Below are positions 1 to 8,762 of a stretch of 64,000 bases of DNA, in pieces (the stretch's first letter is position 1; each line of letters opens with the position of its first letter). The stretch covers positions 2,818,501 to 2,882,500 of the forward strand of contig NZ_CP045354.1 of assembly GCF_009363435.1 (NCBI RefSeq), read 5' to 3'. The notes below the pieces were generated by a model. The model was not told the DNA's origin and did no database searches. It saw only the letters and a program-made list of their open reading frames with translations. The position numbers were made by a program, and so were the translations under genes. Origin of the DNA: Labrenzia sp. THAF82 (GTDB taxonomy: Bacteria; Pseudomonadota; Alphaproteobacteria; Rhizobiales; Stappiaceae).

Positions 1-216
1 GTCTATCGTTGTTGATTTTCCGACCCCGGGGACACCGGTTATGCCAACCCTTATGGCCCTGCCTGTCAGGGGCAAAAGATCCTGAATGAGCTGATGCGCC
101 AGGTGTCGATGATCTGCCTTCTTTGATTCCACTAAAGTGATCGCGCGGGCGAGTGCGGCACGTTTGCCGTTTTTTAGATCCTGCAGAAGGCGAGAAGGGT
201 CGAATGTCTGTGCCAT
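1..216 (-). CDS. meaB: MeaB/ArgK-family GTPase, N-terminal fragment (runs off window)
   Basis: The first 72 residues are present and the rest lies beyond the window start. An N-terminal helical region is followed by a P-loop, GVPGVGKST, at residues 61-69, which together with the preceding segment is typical of the MeaB/ArgK G3E GTPases. MeaB proteins load and protect the B12 cofactor of methylmalonyl-CoA mutase. The mutA-mutB pair lies about 9 kb away on the other strand, so the chaperone is not in the same operon here. The start is the ATG at 214-216; no strong ribosome binding site is visible. The gene is divergent from the dioxygenase at 391. Confidence 0.88.
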   Translation of the reverse strand, partial: MAQTFDPSRLLQDLKNGKRAALARAITLVESKKADHRHLAHQLIQDLLPLTGRAIRVGITGVPGVGKSTTID

Positions 217-390
217 GGTTCAACGCTTAGCGCAGGTAAAGGCAAAGGTCACTGCCGCAAAAGGGAGAACCATGACGCTTCATCGGCAAGGTGTGATCAA
301 AATCCGGCTGGAAACTCATTCTAACTTGGCAGTTTCACCTGATGCCGTGTTAATAACATCGAATTCGATCAACGATTTTTCAGGTACAGC

Positions 391-1428
391 ATGACACCCC
401 TTTCTTATTTGAAAGCTCCGCTATGGGTTCTTGGGCTGGCAGGGACTGACAAGTCGCCTCGGAAAAACCCGCTGCTTGGCAGTGAACGCCTGAATACCTG
501 GGGGCTGCATAAAAAGCGGGTGAAACTGGCTGCAAACATGGCTGCGGCTCGCAGGGCTCGTCTTGCACGACTTGTTGCTCCGGAAGAGCACACTTTTTTC
601 GACGAAAACGGCTACTTTCTCGTACATGATTTCCTACCTGCCGAGGTCTACGCTCAGCTAAAGGAAGAAGTATTCAATCAGGCGCTGGAAGCACGCGAAA
701 TGCGGCAAGGGCAGGCGGTAACGCGGATGACCATGCTGCCGCCGTCGCTTCTGAGCAAAAACCCGGCGCTGGCACAAGCCGTACGCGACTCGCGCGCGCT
801 TAACATGATCCGCTACGCGGCCTCGCAAGGCGGACATCCGCTCAGTTTTATTCAGACTGTGCTGGTTGAGCCGCAAAAGGTGAAGAAGAAAGACCCTCAG
901 TCAGATGCACATGCCGACACGTTCCATGCCACCTCAAAAGCCTGGCTCTTTCTTCAAGACGTTGGTGAAGAGGATGGTCCCTTTTTCTTTGTGCCAGGCT
1001 CGCACAAGCTAACCAAAGACCGTCTCGACTGGGAATACGAGTGTTCGTTGACAGCGGCAAAGGATCCACGGTCACACCACGCGAGTGGCTCGTTCCGGAT
1101 CAAGCGGGAAGAACTATCAGACCTTGGCCTGCCGCAACCGGTCAAGATGGCGGTTCCTGAGAACACGCTTGTGGTCGCCGATACCTTTGCTTTTCACGGT
1201 CGTACGCCTTCCGACAAGCCGACGGTTCGCTCTGAGATCCATTGGCATATGCGCCGAAATCCATTTCTTCCCTGGACAGGTGGTGACGTAAAGTCCCTTC
1301 CGTTCATTCAAGAGCGGGGTATGCCGATTTTGATGGATCTGGCGGACACGGCCGAAAAGGCACTCAAGATGCGCAACGTCTGGCGGCCTGTCGGCGAAGT
1401 CATGGTGAAATCGGAGCCACATGTTTGA
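391..1428 (+). CDS. Phytanoyl-CoA dioxygenase (PhyH) family protein
   Basis: A 345-residue cytosolic protein. The Fe(II)/2-oxoglutarate dioxygenase facial triad appears as H174-A-D176 and a distal His269 in AFHGR, followed about ten residues later by an Arg (near 280) that could hold 2-oxoglutarate. The segment GEEDGPFFFVPGSHK is the usual PhyH strand before the distal His. PhyH relatives hydroxylate acyl-CoAs or small metabolites and the substrate cannot be read from sequence. The first 60 residues are basic and outside the core fold, so a later start is possible, although the ATG at 391 has a weak upstream AGGTA. It stands alone between meaB and a convergent lipoprotein gene. Confidence 0.82.
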   Translation: MTPLSYLKAPLWVLGLAGTDKSPRKNPLLGSERLNTWGLHKKRVKLAANMAAARRARLARLVAPEEHTFFDENGYFLVHDFLPAEVYAQLKEEVFNQALEAREMRQGQAVTRMTMLPPSLLSKNPALAQAVRDSRALNMIRYAASQGGHPLSFIQTVLVEPQKVKKKDPQSDAHADTFHATSKAWLFLQDVGEEDGPFFFVPGSHKLTKDRLDWEYECSLTAAKDPRSHHASGSFRIKREELSDLGLPQPVKMAVPENTLVVADTFAFHGRTPSDKPTVRSEIHWHMRRNPFLPWTGGDVKSLPFIQERGMPILMDLADTAEKALKMRNVWRPVGEVMVKSEPHV

Positions 1429-1484
1429 AGCGGCTGCGCGAATGATTGCCAACTAGGCCGCGGCAATTGGCATCCACGCGGTTG

Positions 1485-2075
1485 TCAGCTCTTGGGCGTC
1501 CAAAGGATTCGCTGCATTTCAGCGTCAAACAAATCCTTGGATGGGGGCAGTTGGTCGAAAGGGCCCTGGTAGCCGGGAATCGCATAGACCAGTTGAACGT
1601 TCGGATGTCCGCGTGACTTGCAAATGGCCATGCCACGCCAAAGATTTTTGCCGACCCGGCAGTCGGAACGAGCAGTACCCACTTCAGAAAAGGTCATGCC
1701 GATGCGCTCGCCATTGGGGCCCTGCAAATGGTGCGTGACGCCATGCACGGTGCGGATCTTGCCGTTGTTGCCCTTGAAAACCTGAAGGACCTGAAAACCA
1801 TCACTGTTGAATGCGGCCAGTGCCCATTCGGTGTTGTTCTCAACGGCGGTCTGAATGCCTTCCGTCGTGAATCCCGGCAAGGCGCTTTCGATCGACTTTG
1901 AGCCATAAGCAGTTTCGGGTGTGATACCGCCAACGCTGTCTTCCGTAATCTGAACAAGGGTCAGATCCGAGGTGCGAACCAAGCGCCCGGAAGTCCCGTC
2001 GAGGTCGGCAGTCGGGGAACAAGCGGTTCCAATAAGAGCAAATAGACATGCAAAAGCGACGGCACTGAAACGCAT
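1485..2075 (-). CDS. Putative DUF1131 (YfeY-like) lipoprotein
   Basis: From the ATG at 2075 the product is 196 residues with a hydrophobic signal peptide ending in LIGTAC (Cys19), a slightly imperfect lipobox. The mature part has the run GGITPETAY, LPGF, then two cysteines in a SDCRVG...AICKS segment and a terminal LPPSKDLFDAEMQRILW. This order resembles the DUF1131 family of RpoE-regulated lipoproteins such as YfeY, whose function is unknown. A longer reading frame runs up to 2138, but the 21 extra residues would precede the signal peptide and are unlikely to be used. It is convergent with the PhyH gene. Confidence 0.7.
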   Translation of the reverse strand: MRFSAVAFACLFALIGTACSPTADLDGTSGRLVRTSDLTLVQITEDSVGGITPETAYGSKSIESALPGFTTEGIQTAVENNTEWALAAFNSDGFQVLQVFKGNNGKIRTVHGVTHHLQGPNGERIGMTFSEVGTARSDCRVGKNLWRGMAICKSRGHPNVQLVYAIPGYQGPFDQLPPSKDLFDAEMQRILWTPKS

Positions 2076-2230
2076 AAAACCATCTCGAACAGGGTGTTGC
2101 AGCACAATAGTGCGCGAGAATGACAGAGGACTTAGCAACTAACGTCTTGTTTGCAAAGACCGGTCGCACCCCTGTGGACAGTTCGTATCGCTTTCCGTAG
2201 CGGCTCGGCGGTATCAGGCAAGGCGGTTGG

Positions 2231-2812
2231 TCAGGTTTCGTCCCTCTTGATCCACTTAGGGGTTGATGGAGGACTATAATTCTCGAATTTCCCGATCAGG
2301 TCCAACGGCGAGTCGGAGATCTGAACCATGTCGCGCATCGCCTTTTTCGTGAAAGCTTCCTGGGTCTGATGATCAAGGAACGCAACCAGCTGATCGTAGT
2401 ATCCTTCAATATTCAAAAATCCGCAGGGCTTTTGGTGATAGCCAAGTTGTCCCCAGGTCCAGACCTCAAAGATTTCTTCCAGAGTGCCGACGCCGCCGGG
2501 GAGGGCGATGAACGCGTCCGACAAATCAGCCATGAGTGCCTTGCGCTCATGCATGGAGCCGACAAGGTATAACTCGTTCAAACCCTCGTGGCCGATTTCC
2601 TTCTCCTGCAGCGAGCGCGGCAATACGCCAATTACCTCACCGCCTGCTTCCAGGGCGGCATCCGCGACTGTTCCCATCAGACCGACCTTGGCCCCGCCAT
2701 AGACCAACCGATAGCCGTTTTCCGCAATCACGCGACCGGTCTCCTTGGCAGAAAGGCCGTAGGCCTCCTGAGCGCCATAGCTGGAGCCGCAAAAAACGCA
2801 GATGGATTTCAT
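2231..2812 (-). CDS. LOG family protein (TIGR00730 Rossmann fold, cytokinin-riboside phosphoribohydrolase-like)
   Basis: The product from ATG 2812 is 193 residues. It opens with the Rossmann strand SICVFCGSS and carries the family motif PGGVGTLEE with the upstream Arg of the HERK segment, the substrate-binding and catalytic elements of LOG enzymes. These hydrolyse nucleoside 5-prime monophosphates to base and ribose phosphate; bacterial homologues are often PpnN/LOG-like nucleotide recyclers. Five more residues are available upstream to 2827, but MKSICVFCGS is the usual N-terminus. It follows the M20 peptidase gene by about 60 bases on the same strand, so cotranscription is plausible. Confidence 0.88.
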   Translation of the reverse strand: MKSICVFCGSSYGAQEAYGLSAKETGRVIAENGYRLVYGGAKVGLMGTVADAALEAGGEVIGVLPRSLQEKEIGHEGLNELYLVGSMHERKALMADLSDAFIALPGGVGTLEEIFEVWTWGQLGYHQKPCGFLNIEGYYDQLVAFLDHQTQEAFTKKAMRDMVQISDSPLDLIGKFENYSPPSTPKWIKRDET

Positions 2813-2872
2813 GAATGCCTTCTCCATGACACTGGGCCGAGCCGACCATCGGATCGGCCGTTGATCAGGTTT

Positions 2873-4261
2873 TCAATCTTTCGACAATTCATCGAGGACA
2901 CGCGCCCACGAGCGAATGCCCTTGTGGAAGCTGGTGAGATTGTATTTCTCGTTCGGGGAATGGATTTGATCGTCTTCCAGTCCAAAACCGATCATCAGCG
3001 TGTCCATGCCCAACATGCGTTTAAAGTCGCCGACGATCGGGATTGACCCACCCATGCCGATGAGGGCTGTGTCCTTGCCCCATTCGTCGTGCAGCGCTCG
3101 TTTGCCTTTTTCCAGGGCGGGCATGTCGAAATCAAGCCTGAGGGCCGGGCTGCCGTCTTTCGCAATGAACTCAACACTGCAGTCTTCAGGGATTTTTGAA
3201 CGCACATAGGCCCGGAATGATTCCTGAACCTTGTCCGGGTCCTGATCACCGACAAGGCGGAAAGTGAACTTGGCGTGCGCTTCCGCCGGGATCACGGTTT
3301 TCGAGCCGGCTCCCTGATAGCCGCCCCACATGCCGTTCACTTCAACGGTTGGCCGTGTCCAAAGATGCTCCAGCGGTGTTCGATCGTTTTCTCCACGTGG
3401 ATATTTCAGACCGACATCGCCGAGGAATTCCTCGACCGAGAAACCGAGTGTTTCCCAGAGTTCTTTTACATTTTCCGGCATTTCGATGACGCCGTCATAG
3501 AAGTCGGGCAGGGTAACCTTGCCGTTTGCATCATGAAGACCTGCAATAACATCGGCCACAATGTGGTTGGGGTTCTGTGCGGAACCGCCATACATGCCCG
3601 AATGGAGATCCCGGCTGGCGGCCCTGACGATGATCTCATCCCCAACCATGCCACGCAGCATGACTGCAATGGCCGGTGTCTCAGCGTCCCACATTCCTGT
3701 GTCGCAGACGAGGGCGAGGTCGCAAGACAGTTCGTCCTTGTGTGACTGCAGGAAGGGTTGAAGAGAGGGAGAGCCGGATTCTTCTTCACCTTCGAACAAG
3801 ATGGTCACATCAACGGGCAAGTCGCCTGTTTCGGCGATAAATGCACGTGCGGCTTCAACGAAGGTCATCAACTGACCTTTGTCGTCAGAGGAACCTCGAG
3901 CAACAATGATCTTGGTTCCATCATCCTTGGTTTCGATGCTGGGCTCAAACGGGTCATTCTTCCAAAGCTCGAGCGGGTCCACCGGTTGCACGTCGTAGTG
4001 CCCGTAAAAGAGTACGTGCGGCCCTGGCTTTCCGGATTTCTTGTGGCCGACGACCATGGGATGTCCCGCCGTATCCCGCACAGACGCTTCGATGCCGATT
4101 TCCGTCAGCTCCTTCGCCAACCATTCTGCGGCGTGGCGGCATGGCGCCTTGAACTCAGGATCGGTGGAGATGCTCTTGATCTTCAGCAGGTCGAAGAGAC
4201 GGTCAAGACTGGTGTCTAGGTTGGCGTCAATGCGCGCCAGAACCTTGTCGATGGAACTCAT
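2873..4261 (-). CDS. M20 family metallo-dipeptidase
   Basis: A 462-residue protein from the ATG at 4261. The metal-binding motif GHYDVQPVDP supplies His88 and Asp90, EGEEESGS carries the catalytic Glu and the next metal ligand, and a C-terminal IHSPNE supplies the last His. The length and the central lid domain fit the M20A/M20C carnosinase-like dipeptidases (ArgE/DapE/CPG2 superfamily), which are cytosolic di-zinc enzymes. The reading frame extends 11 residues upstream to 4294, but those residues do not match the family. No signal peptide. Substrate is probably small peptides; the exact one is not predictable. Confidence 0.9.
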   Translation of the reverse strand: MSSIDKVLARIDANLDTSLDRLFDLLKIKSISTDPEFKAPCRHAAEWLAKELTEIGIEASVRDTAGHPMVVGHKKSGKPGPHVLFYGHYDVQPVDPLELWKNDPFEPSIETKDDGTKIIVARGSSDDKGQLMTFVEAARAFIAETGDLPVDVTILFEGEEESGSPSLQPFLQSHKDELSCDLALVCDTGMWDAETPAIAVMLRGMVGDEIIVRAASRDLHSGMYGGSAQNPNHIVADVIAGLHDANGKVTLPDFYDGVIEMPENVKELWETLGFSVEEFLGDVGLKYPRGENDRTPLEHLWTRPTVEVNGMWGGYQGAGSKTVIPAEAHAKFTFRLVGDQDPDKVQESFRAYVRSKIPEDCSVEFIAKDGSPALRLDFDMPALEKGKRALHDEWGKDTALIGMGGSIPIVGDFKRMLGMDTLMIGFGLEDDQIHSPNEKYNLTSFHKGIRSWARVLDELSKD

Positions 4262-4409
4262 AACGGATCCCCGATATTGGAACAGATTGCACAAAGCCCG
4301 AGGGACTCAGGCTCCTACAGAAACGCCTAACAGGCCACAACCGAGCGGTCAGCGCAATTGGATATTCCATTGAGAAGCCGGCTTGTGCCGAATTCTTGCA
4401 AGATTGCGA

Positions 4410-5372
4410 TCAGCGTGTTCGGCTGTTTGCCGCCTTCTTCTCCAGAAGATCGTTCGCAGTCAGTATGACTTCCACGCGCGTGGGACCAATCCTGTCTTCC
4501 AGCCTTGCGGACAGCTTGTCTCTATACGCATCGATCTCATGGGCAAGCACAGCTCGCTTCGGATCTAGGTAGACGGCCACAAAGTGCATGCGTCCAGCCT
4601 GAAGTACGGCAGCACGGTGAAAGTGAAAACCATATTCACTCGCCAGGTCACGGGCAGTACGGGTGGCTTTGGTGTGAGTGCCGCTTGGTGCACTGACCCC
4701 TGCGAGATCAGCCAGGGTTTTGCGAAAGGTAGAGAGCGGTTGCCAGACGATGGCGAGGATCAGAACCAGGACGATGACTGCGTCGCCGATCGGGACGTAT
4801 GGAGCCAGCGGGGTCTCTTCGAGGAACGGTAGAGATAAAAGCGCTGCCCCGGAACCAACACTCAAAGCGCCGTCAATGAGGGCAGCCCGTGCTTCTGTGC
4901 GCAGTATTTCGCTGCGACGGCCGGTTATGCGGTAGGCGCGATGAAAGTTGTAAGCCAGCCCCAGGCAGATCGCGACGATGACAACTGCGTATATGGCAAT
5001 CGGTCCAAAGACGAGTTCGGGAACCGATCCACCGCTGAAGAAGGTCCAGATCTTGGTGCAAGAGATGATGGCAGCAAAGACCAGCACGCCAATCAGGATC
5101 AGACTTCGAAAGGTTACATAAAGAACCTCGTCGAAGTCCTGTCCCCAGGGACGGCTCCGCGTTGGCGGCAATCCGACCCTTGCGCCAATCCGCGCCGCAG
5201 CAATGGCCGAGACAAAATTGACTGCAGAATAAAGACCGTCCACGAGCATGGCGTCCGATCTTGACAACCATGCGGTCAAGATCCCGGCTGCTGCCATGAA
5301 GAGATTGGACCATTTGGAAATGCCAAGCGCTCGACGCTCAACGTCATTCGGCGAAGATGACTTGGCAGGCAT
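4410..5372 (-). CDS. Cation diffusion facilitator family transporter, atypical metal site
   Basis: A 320-residue inner-membrane protein with about six hydrophobic segments and a cytosolic C-terminal domain (roughly residues 230-320), the architecture of CDF efflux proteins. The usual two Asp of the transport site survive in AMLVDGLYS (TM2) and AALIDGALS (TM5), but the residues four positions earlier, normally Asp/His, are Ala in both, so the canonical four-ligand zinc site is halved. It resembles the group sometimes labelled predicted Co/Zn/Cd transporters (COG3965). It begins 5 bases after the HerA-like ATPase gene and is likely in its operon. Substrate unknown. Confidence 0.75.
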   Translation of the reverse strand: MPAKSSSPNDVERRALGISKWSNLFMAAAGILTAWLSRSDAMLVDGLYSAVNFVSAIAAARIGARVGLPPTRSRPWGQDFDEVLYVTFRSLILIGVLVFAAIISCTKIWTFFSGGSVPELVFGPIAIYAVVIVAICLGLAYNFHRAYRITGRRSEILRTEARAALIDGALSVGSGAALLSLPFLEETPLAPYVPIGDAVIVLVLILAIVWQPLSTFRKTLADLAGVSAPSGTHTKATRTARDLASEYGFHFHRAAVLQAGRMHFVAVYLDPKRAVLAHEIDAYRDKLSARLEDRIGPTRVEVILTANDLLEKKAANSRTR

Positions 5373-5377
5373 TTGTG

Positions 5378-6937
5378 TCAGTTGCCACGCTTGAGAGAAC
5401 CGAGAAGTCCTCTCACCAGAGCTTTTCCGAGTGAGGTGCCCAGGCTTCTTGCCGCAGACTTGAGCCCTGCTTCCAGCACGGTATCGCGCTGACTGCGGCG
5501 CCGACTGCTGCGTTGCCGACTGTCCTTGCGCGGCCTGTCATCGCGGCCAAAGTCAGGCAGTTGAAATCCGGATCGGGACCGGCGGGGCTCGCCATGTTTT
5601 TTGGCGTAGCTGTCTTCCTTGTCGCGGCGGCGCTGCTCCTGTCGCTGCTCTTCTTCTGCCCGGCCCATGAGGATTTCGTAAGCTGACGTTCTGTCCCTGG
5701 TGCGTTCATAAAGACCGAATATCGGACTGGACTGGATCAAGGATCGACGTTCGCCCTTTTTGATCGGGCCAAGGCGTGATGAGGGGGGCCGTATGAGCGT
5801 GCGCTGTACGATTGACGGAATGCCCTTGCCTTCCAGCGTTGAGACCAAAGCCTCGCCGACGCCGAGTTCAGTGATGACCCGTTCCGTGTCGAGGTCCGGG
5901 TTTGGCCGGAAGGTTTCTGCCGCTGCCCTGACGGCTTTCTGATCTCTTGGTGTAAAGGCTCGAAGGGCGTGCTGCACACGGTTGCCAAGCTGAGCCAACA
6001 CTGTTTCGGGAATGTCGAGGGGGTTCTGCGTGACGAAATAGACGCCGACACCCTTTGAGCGTATCAACCTCACGACCTGCTCGACTTTTTCAACAAGAGC
6101 TTTGGGGGCGTCACTGAAAAGCAGGTGGGCTTCGTCGAAGAAGAAGACAAGCTTCGGCTTTTCCGGGTCGCTGACTTCCGGCAATTCCTCAAACAGTTCA
6201 GACAGCAGCCACAAGAGAAAAACGCCGTATAGGCGAGGGGATGTCATCAGCTTGTCAGCCGCCAGTATGTTGACGATGCCACGTCCGTCTGGAGCCGTGC
6301 GGATGAAGTCACGGATGTCGAGCGCGGGTTCCCCGAAGAAATTTTCGCCGCCCTGGCGTTCAAGAACCAGGAGGCGGCGCTGAATGGCGCCGACGGACGA
6401 CTTGGAAACATTGCCGTAAACGGTAGAAAGTTCCGATGCCCTTTCTGCAACATGGGCAAGCATCGCGCGCAGATCCTTCAGATCCAGGAGCAACATGCCT
6501 TCGTCGTCAGCAATTTCGAACAGGACGTTGAGCACACCTTCCTGCGTGTCGTTGAGTTCCAGAAGGCGGGCCAGTAGCAGCGGCCCAATTTCAGAAACGG
6601 TCGTGCGGATCGGGTGACCCTGTTCGCCCAGCAAATCCCAAAAGACGGACGGAAAAGCCTTGTATTCGTAACTTTTGCCCAATCCGACTTCCTTGGCGCG
6701 CTTTTCCAGGAAGTCCTTTGACACACCTTCGGCGGCAAGACCGGACAGGTCGCCTTTGATATCGGCACAAAACACGGGCACGCCGGCCTTTGAAAAACCT
6801 TCTGCCAGAATCTGCAGGGAAACGGTTTTCCCGGTACCGGTAGCGCCGGCGATCAGGCCGTGTCGGTTTGCAAGTTTCAGAGCCAGCATTTCGTTCTTGC
6901 CGCTTGAACCGATAAAGATACTGTCCTTTGCCTTCAC
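5378..6937 (-). CDS. HerA-like helicase/ATPase, DUF853 family
   Basis: A 519-residue cytosolic ATPase with Walker A GATGTGKT near residues 31-38, Walker [13 protein letters not shown] near 265, and a sensor-like [12 protein letters not shown] further on. This layout matches the DUF853/YjgR branch of the FtsK-HerA superfamily. The C-terminal 80 residues are very rich in Arg, Glu and Ser, and the last 30 are helical. HerA relatives pump or track DNA, but YjgR-type proteins have no settled role. The CDF transporter gene follows 5 bases downstream. The ATG at 6937 puts the P-loop at the usual distance from the N-terminus. Confidence 0.88.
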   Translation of the reverse strand: MKAKDSIFIGSSGKNEMLALKLANRHGLIAGATGTGKTVSLQILAEGFSKAGVPVFCADIKGDLSGLAAEGVSKDFLEKRAKEVGLGKSYEYKAFPSVFWDLLGEQGHPIRTTVSEIGPLLLARLLELNDTQEGVLNVLFEIADDEGMLLLDLKDLRAMLAHVAERASELSTVYGNVSKSSVGAIQRRLLVLERQGGENFFGEPALDIRDFIRTAPDGRGIVNILAADKLMTSPRLYGVFLLWLLSELFEELPEVSDPEKPKLVFFFDEAHLLFSDAPKALVEKVEQVVRLIRSKGVGVYFVTQNPLDIPETVLAQLGNRVQHALRAFTPRDQKAVRAAAETFRPNPDLDTERVITELGVGEALVSTLEGKGIPSIVQRTLIRPPSSRLGPIKKGERRSLIQSSPIFGLYERTRDRTSAYEILMGRAEEEQRQEQRRRDKEDSYAKKHGEPRRSRSGFQLPDFGRDDRPRKDSRQRSSRRRSQRDTVLEAGLKSAARSLGTSLGKALVRGLLGSLKRGN

Positions 6938-7110
6938 GTCTCACCGACCCCCTTCGAATCCGAATGATTTGTGCCAGCCTAGCAAAGCCTTTTCAAAAAT
7001 GCGCGCACGCGATGTGTTATCCCATCGACGGAACCAATTTCGGACCTGTATAGAGGTGTCTGACTCGCACCTGGAAGTCCGGGGTGCAGGAAACGTTTTA
7101 GGAGAACGAC

Positions 7111-7503
7111 ATGGAAGAGCTCATCAATCGCATCATGGCCGCAGCAGGAATCGACGAAGGCCTGGCGACCAATGCTGTCGGCATAATTCTCGGCTTCCTG
7201 AACAAGGAAGGCCCTGAAGACAAGATGCAGCTCATTTTTGATGCTCTCCCCGGTGCCCAGGCCCTGGTCGAAGCGCGCGAAGAAAATGGCGGCGGTGGGG
7301 GGCTCCTGGGTGGTCTCGGCAGCATGATGGGCGGTGGCATGGGCGCCATGGCAGCACTCAATGAGTTGAATAGTGCCGGTCTGGATATGGATGGCGTTCA
7401 AAGTGTTGCCAAAGAACTCATTTCCTATGCTAAGGAAAAAGCGGGGGACGATGTTGTGGATGACGTGGTTTCACAAATTCCGGGGCTGAGCCAAATCCTA
7501 TGA
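7111..7503 (+). CDS. Small protein of unknown function with glycine-rich linker
   Basis: A 130-residue protein preceded by a clear GGAGAA ribosome binding site. Residues 1-58 and 82-130 are predicted helical; between them lies a Gly/Met-rich linker, GGGGGLLGGLGSMMGGGMGAM. No signal peptide. The helical halves are faintly like DUF2267/DUF2780-type proteins, but I do not recognise the family with confidence. It is followed 46 bases later by the DUF4332 gene on the same strand, and the two share a terminator, so they probably form a small operon. Confidence 0.75.
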   Translation: MEELINRIMAAAGIDEGLATNAVGIILGFLNKEGPEDKMQLIFDALPGAQALVEAREENGGGGGLLGGLGSMMGGGMGAMAALNELNSAGLDMDGVQSVAKELISYAKEKAGDDVVDDVVSQIPGLSQIL

Positions 7504-7549
7504 CTGTCCCAGGGTTCGGTTGCCGGTTGATTTAGGGAGTACTGTGCGG

Positions 7550-7957
7550 ATGGCTTATTCCATCGACGAAATCGAGGGCATCGGCCCGACATATGCCGCC
7601 AAGCTTGGTGAGCTCGGCATCAAGACGACCGAAGCTTATCTTGAGCGTGCCAAGGACCCGAAGGGCCGCAAGGCGCTCGAAGACGAGACAGGCATTGAAG
7701 GCAAGCGCATTTTGAAATGGGCCAACATGGCCGATCTGATGCGTATCAGCGGTGTTGGGGAAGAGTATTCTGAACTTCTGGAGGCCGCTGGCGTCGATAC
7801 GGTGAAGGAACTCAAGCACCGCAATGCAGCCAATCTTGCGGCCAAAATGCAAGAGGTCAACGAGGACAAGAAACTCGTGCGCCAGGTCCCGAGTGAAACA
7901 CAGGTTACCAAGTGGGTGGAGCAGGCGAAAGAACTGCCACCTATGATGAGCTATTAA
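7550..7957 (+). CDS. DUF4332 helix-hairpin-helix protein
   Basis: A 135-residue protein from the ATG at 7550, chosen because AGGGAG sits just upstream; a longer frame to 7520 lacks this. The N-terminal IEGIGPTYAAKLGELGI and the central ISGVGEEYSELLEAAGV are two helix-hairpin-helix motifs, the signature of DUF4332. Such motifs bind DNA non-specifically, but the family's role is unknown. Soluble, no membrane segment. It is the last gene before a strong terminator at 7989-8015. Confidence 0.85.
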   Translation: MAYSIDEIEGIGPTYAAKLGELGIKTTEAYLERAKDPKGRKALEDETGIEGKRILKWANMADLMRISGVGEEYSELLEAAGVDTVKELKHRNAANLAAKMQEVNEDKKLVRQVPSETQVTKWVEQAKELPPMMSY

Positions 7958-7988
7958 GAAATCGCGATAGTGAACTGATTAAAAAAGA

Positions 7989-8015
7989 GAAAGGCGCGCA
8001 AATTGCGCGCCTTTT
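7989..8015 (+). terminator. Rho-independent terminator after the DUF4332 gene
   Basis: A perfect GC-rich stem, AGGCGCGCA with TGCGCGCCT, closes on a short AT loop and is followed by a T run. It sits about 35 bases after the stop codon and ends the 7111-7957 operon; the convergent LuxR-type gene begins its end at 8061. Confidence 0.9.
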
Positions 8016-8060
8016 TCGCTGTGTAATCGTGCCCAGCTTCGCTGGTTTGATCACAGAATT

Positions 8061-8762
8061 CTAAACGCTGATCTGCCCGTAGCGCAGTGCCTCGACAACG
8101 GTGTGTGTCTTGTTGGAGGCGTTCAGTTTCACGCTTGCGTTTTGCAGGTGGGCATGAACGGTGCGTTGTGAGATATCCAGAACGTCGGCGATTTCACCGG
8201 CCGTTTTGCCATAGGCCGTCAGTTCCAACACCCTGCGTTCGCGCGTCGAAAGAGCTCCCGGACGCTGTCCGGAAACGACACCGAGTTCGCGCAACCTTGA
8301 GAAGGCTGCAGCAGCAAGGACTTCCAGATTTGCAAGGTCATACTTGTTGACCTGAAGCGAAGGACCGCTTGCAAAGACAAAGGCTTGGAACGGATAAAGC
8401 TCGGTTACGGGAACAACGACAATCTGGCTGCCTTCACCTGCGGATGCGAGTAGATCGGAATGTTCCATATCGCCGGCGGTGATGGTCCAGACGCGAGCCC
8501 TGTTTGAGCCGAGACCCAGCATCAATGCGCTGTCATTGGCTGAAAGCGAAGTGCTTTCAATGCCGTCATTGCGCTGATCGGGCCAACGGAAGCGCTGCAC
8601 CAGATTGTCGATCGGCCGATTTGGCATTGGCAGACCGGTAATCAAAATGTGGGTCGCCCCCATGCGGCGCAGATTTGACTCAAGAATGTCGAGCACGTGG
8701 TGCGCTGCGTTGGCTTCAGAAATTGCTCTCAGTTTGCTCTTTAATTCCGTCTGATCAAGCAT
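8061..8762 (-). CDS. LuxR-family transcriptional regulator (possible autoinducer-type N-terminal domain)
   Basis: A 233-residue protein. The last 65 residues form a clear LuxR/FixJ helix-turn-helix (LSTRERRVLELTAYGKTAGEIADVL, then SQRTVHAHLQNASVKL). The N-terminal 150 residues have the size of an autoinducer-binding domain, but the Trp/Tyr/Asp residues that contact acyl-homoserine lactone in TraR/LasR are not evident, so ligand binding is doubtful. No luxI-type synthase is in the window, making it a LuxR solo. ATG 8762 follows an AAAGGA ribosome site; an upstream ATG three codons earlier is less likely. Confidence 0.85.
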   Translation of the reverse strand: MLDQTELKSKLRAISEANAAHHVLDILESNLRRMGATHILITGLPMPNRPIDNLVQRFRWPDQRNDGIESTSLSANDSALMLGLGSNRARVWTITAGDMEHSDLLASAGEGSQIVVVPVTELYPFQAFVFASGPSLQVNKYDLANLEVLAAAAFSRLRELGVVSGQRPGALSTRERRVLELTAYGKTAGEIADVLDISQRTVHAHLQNASVKLNASNKTHTVVEALRYGQISV

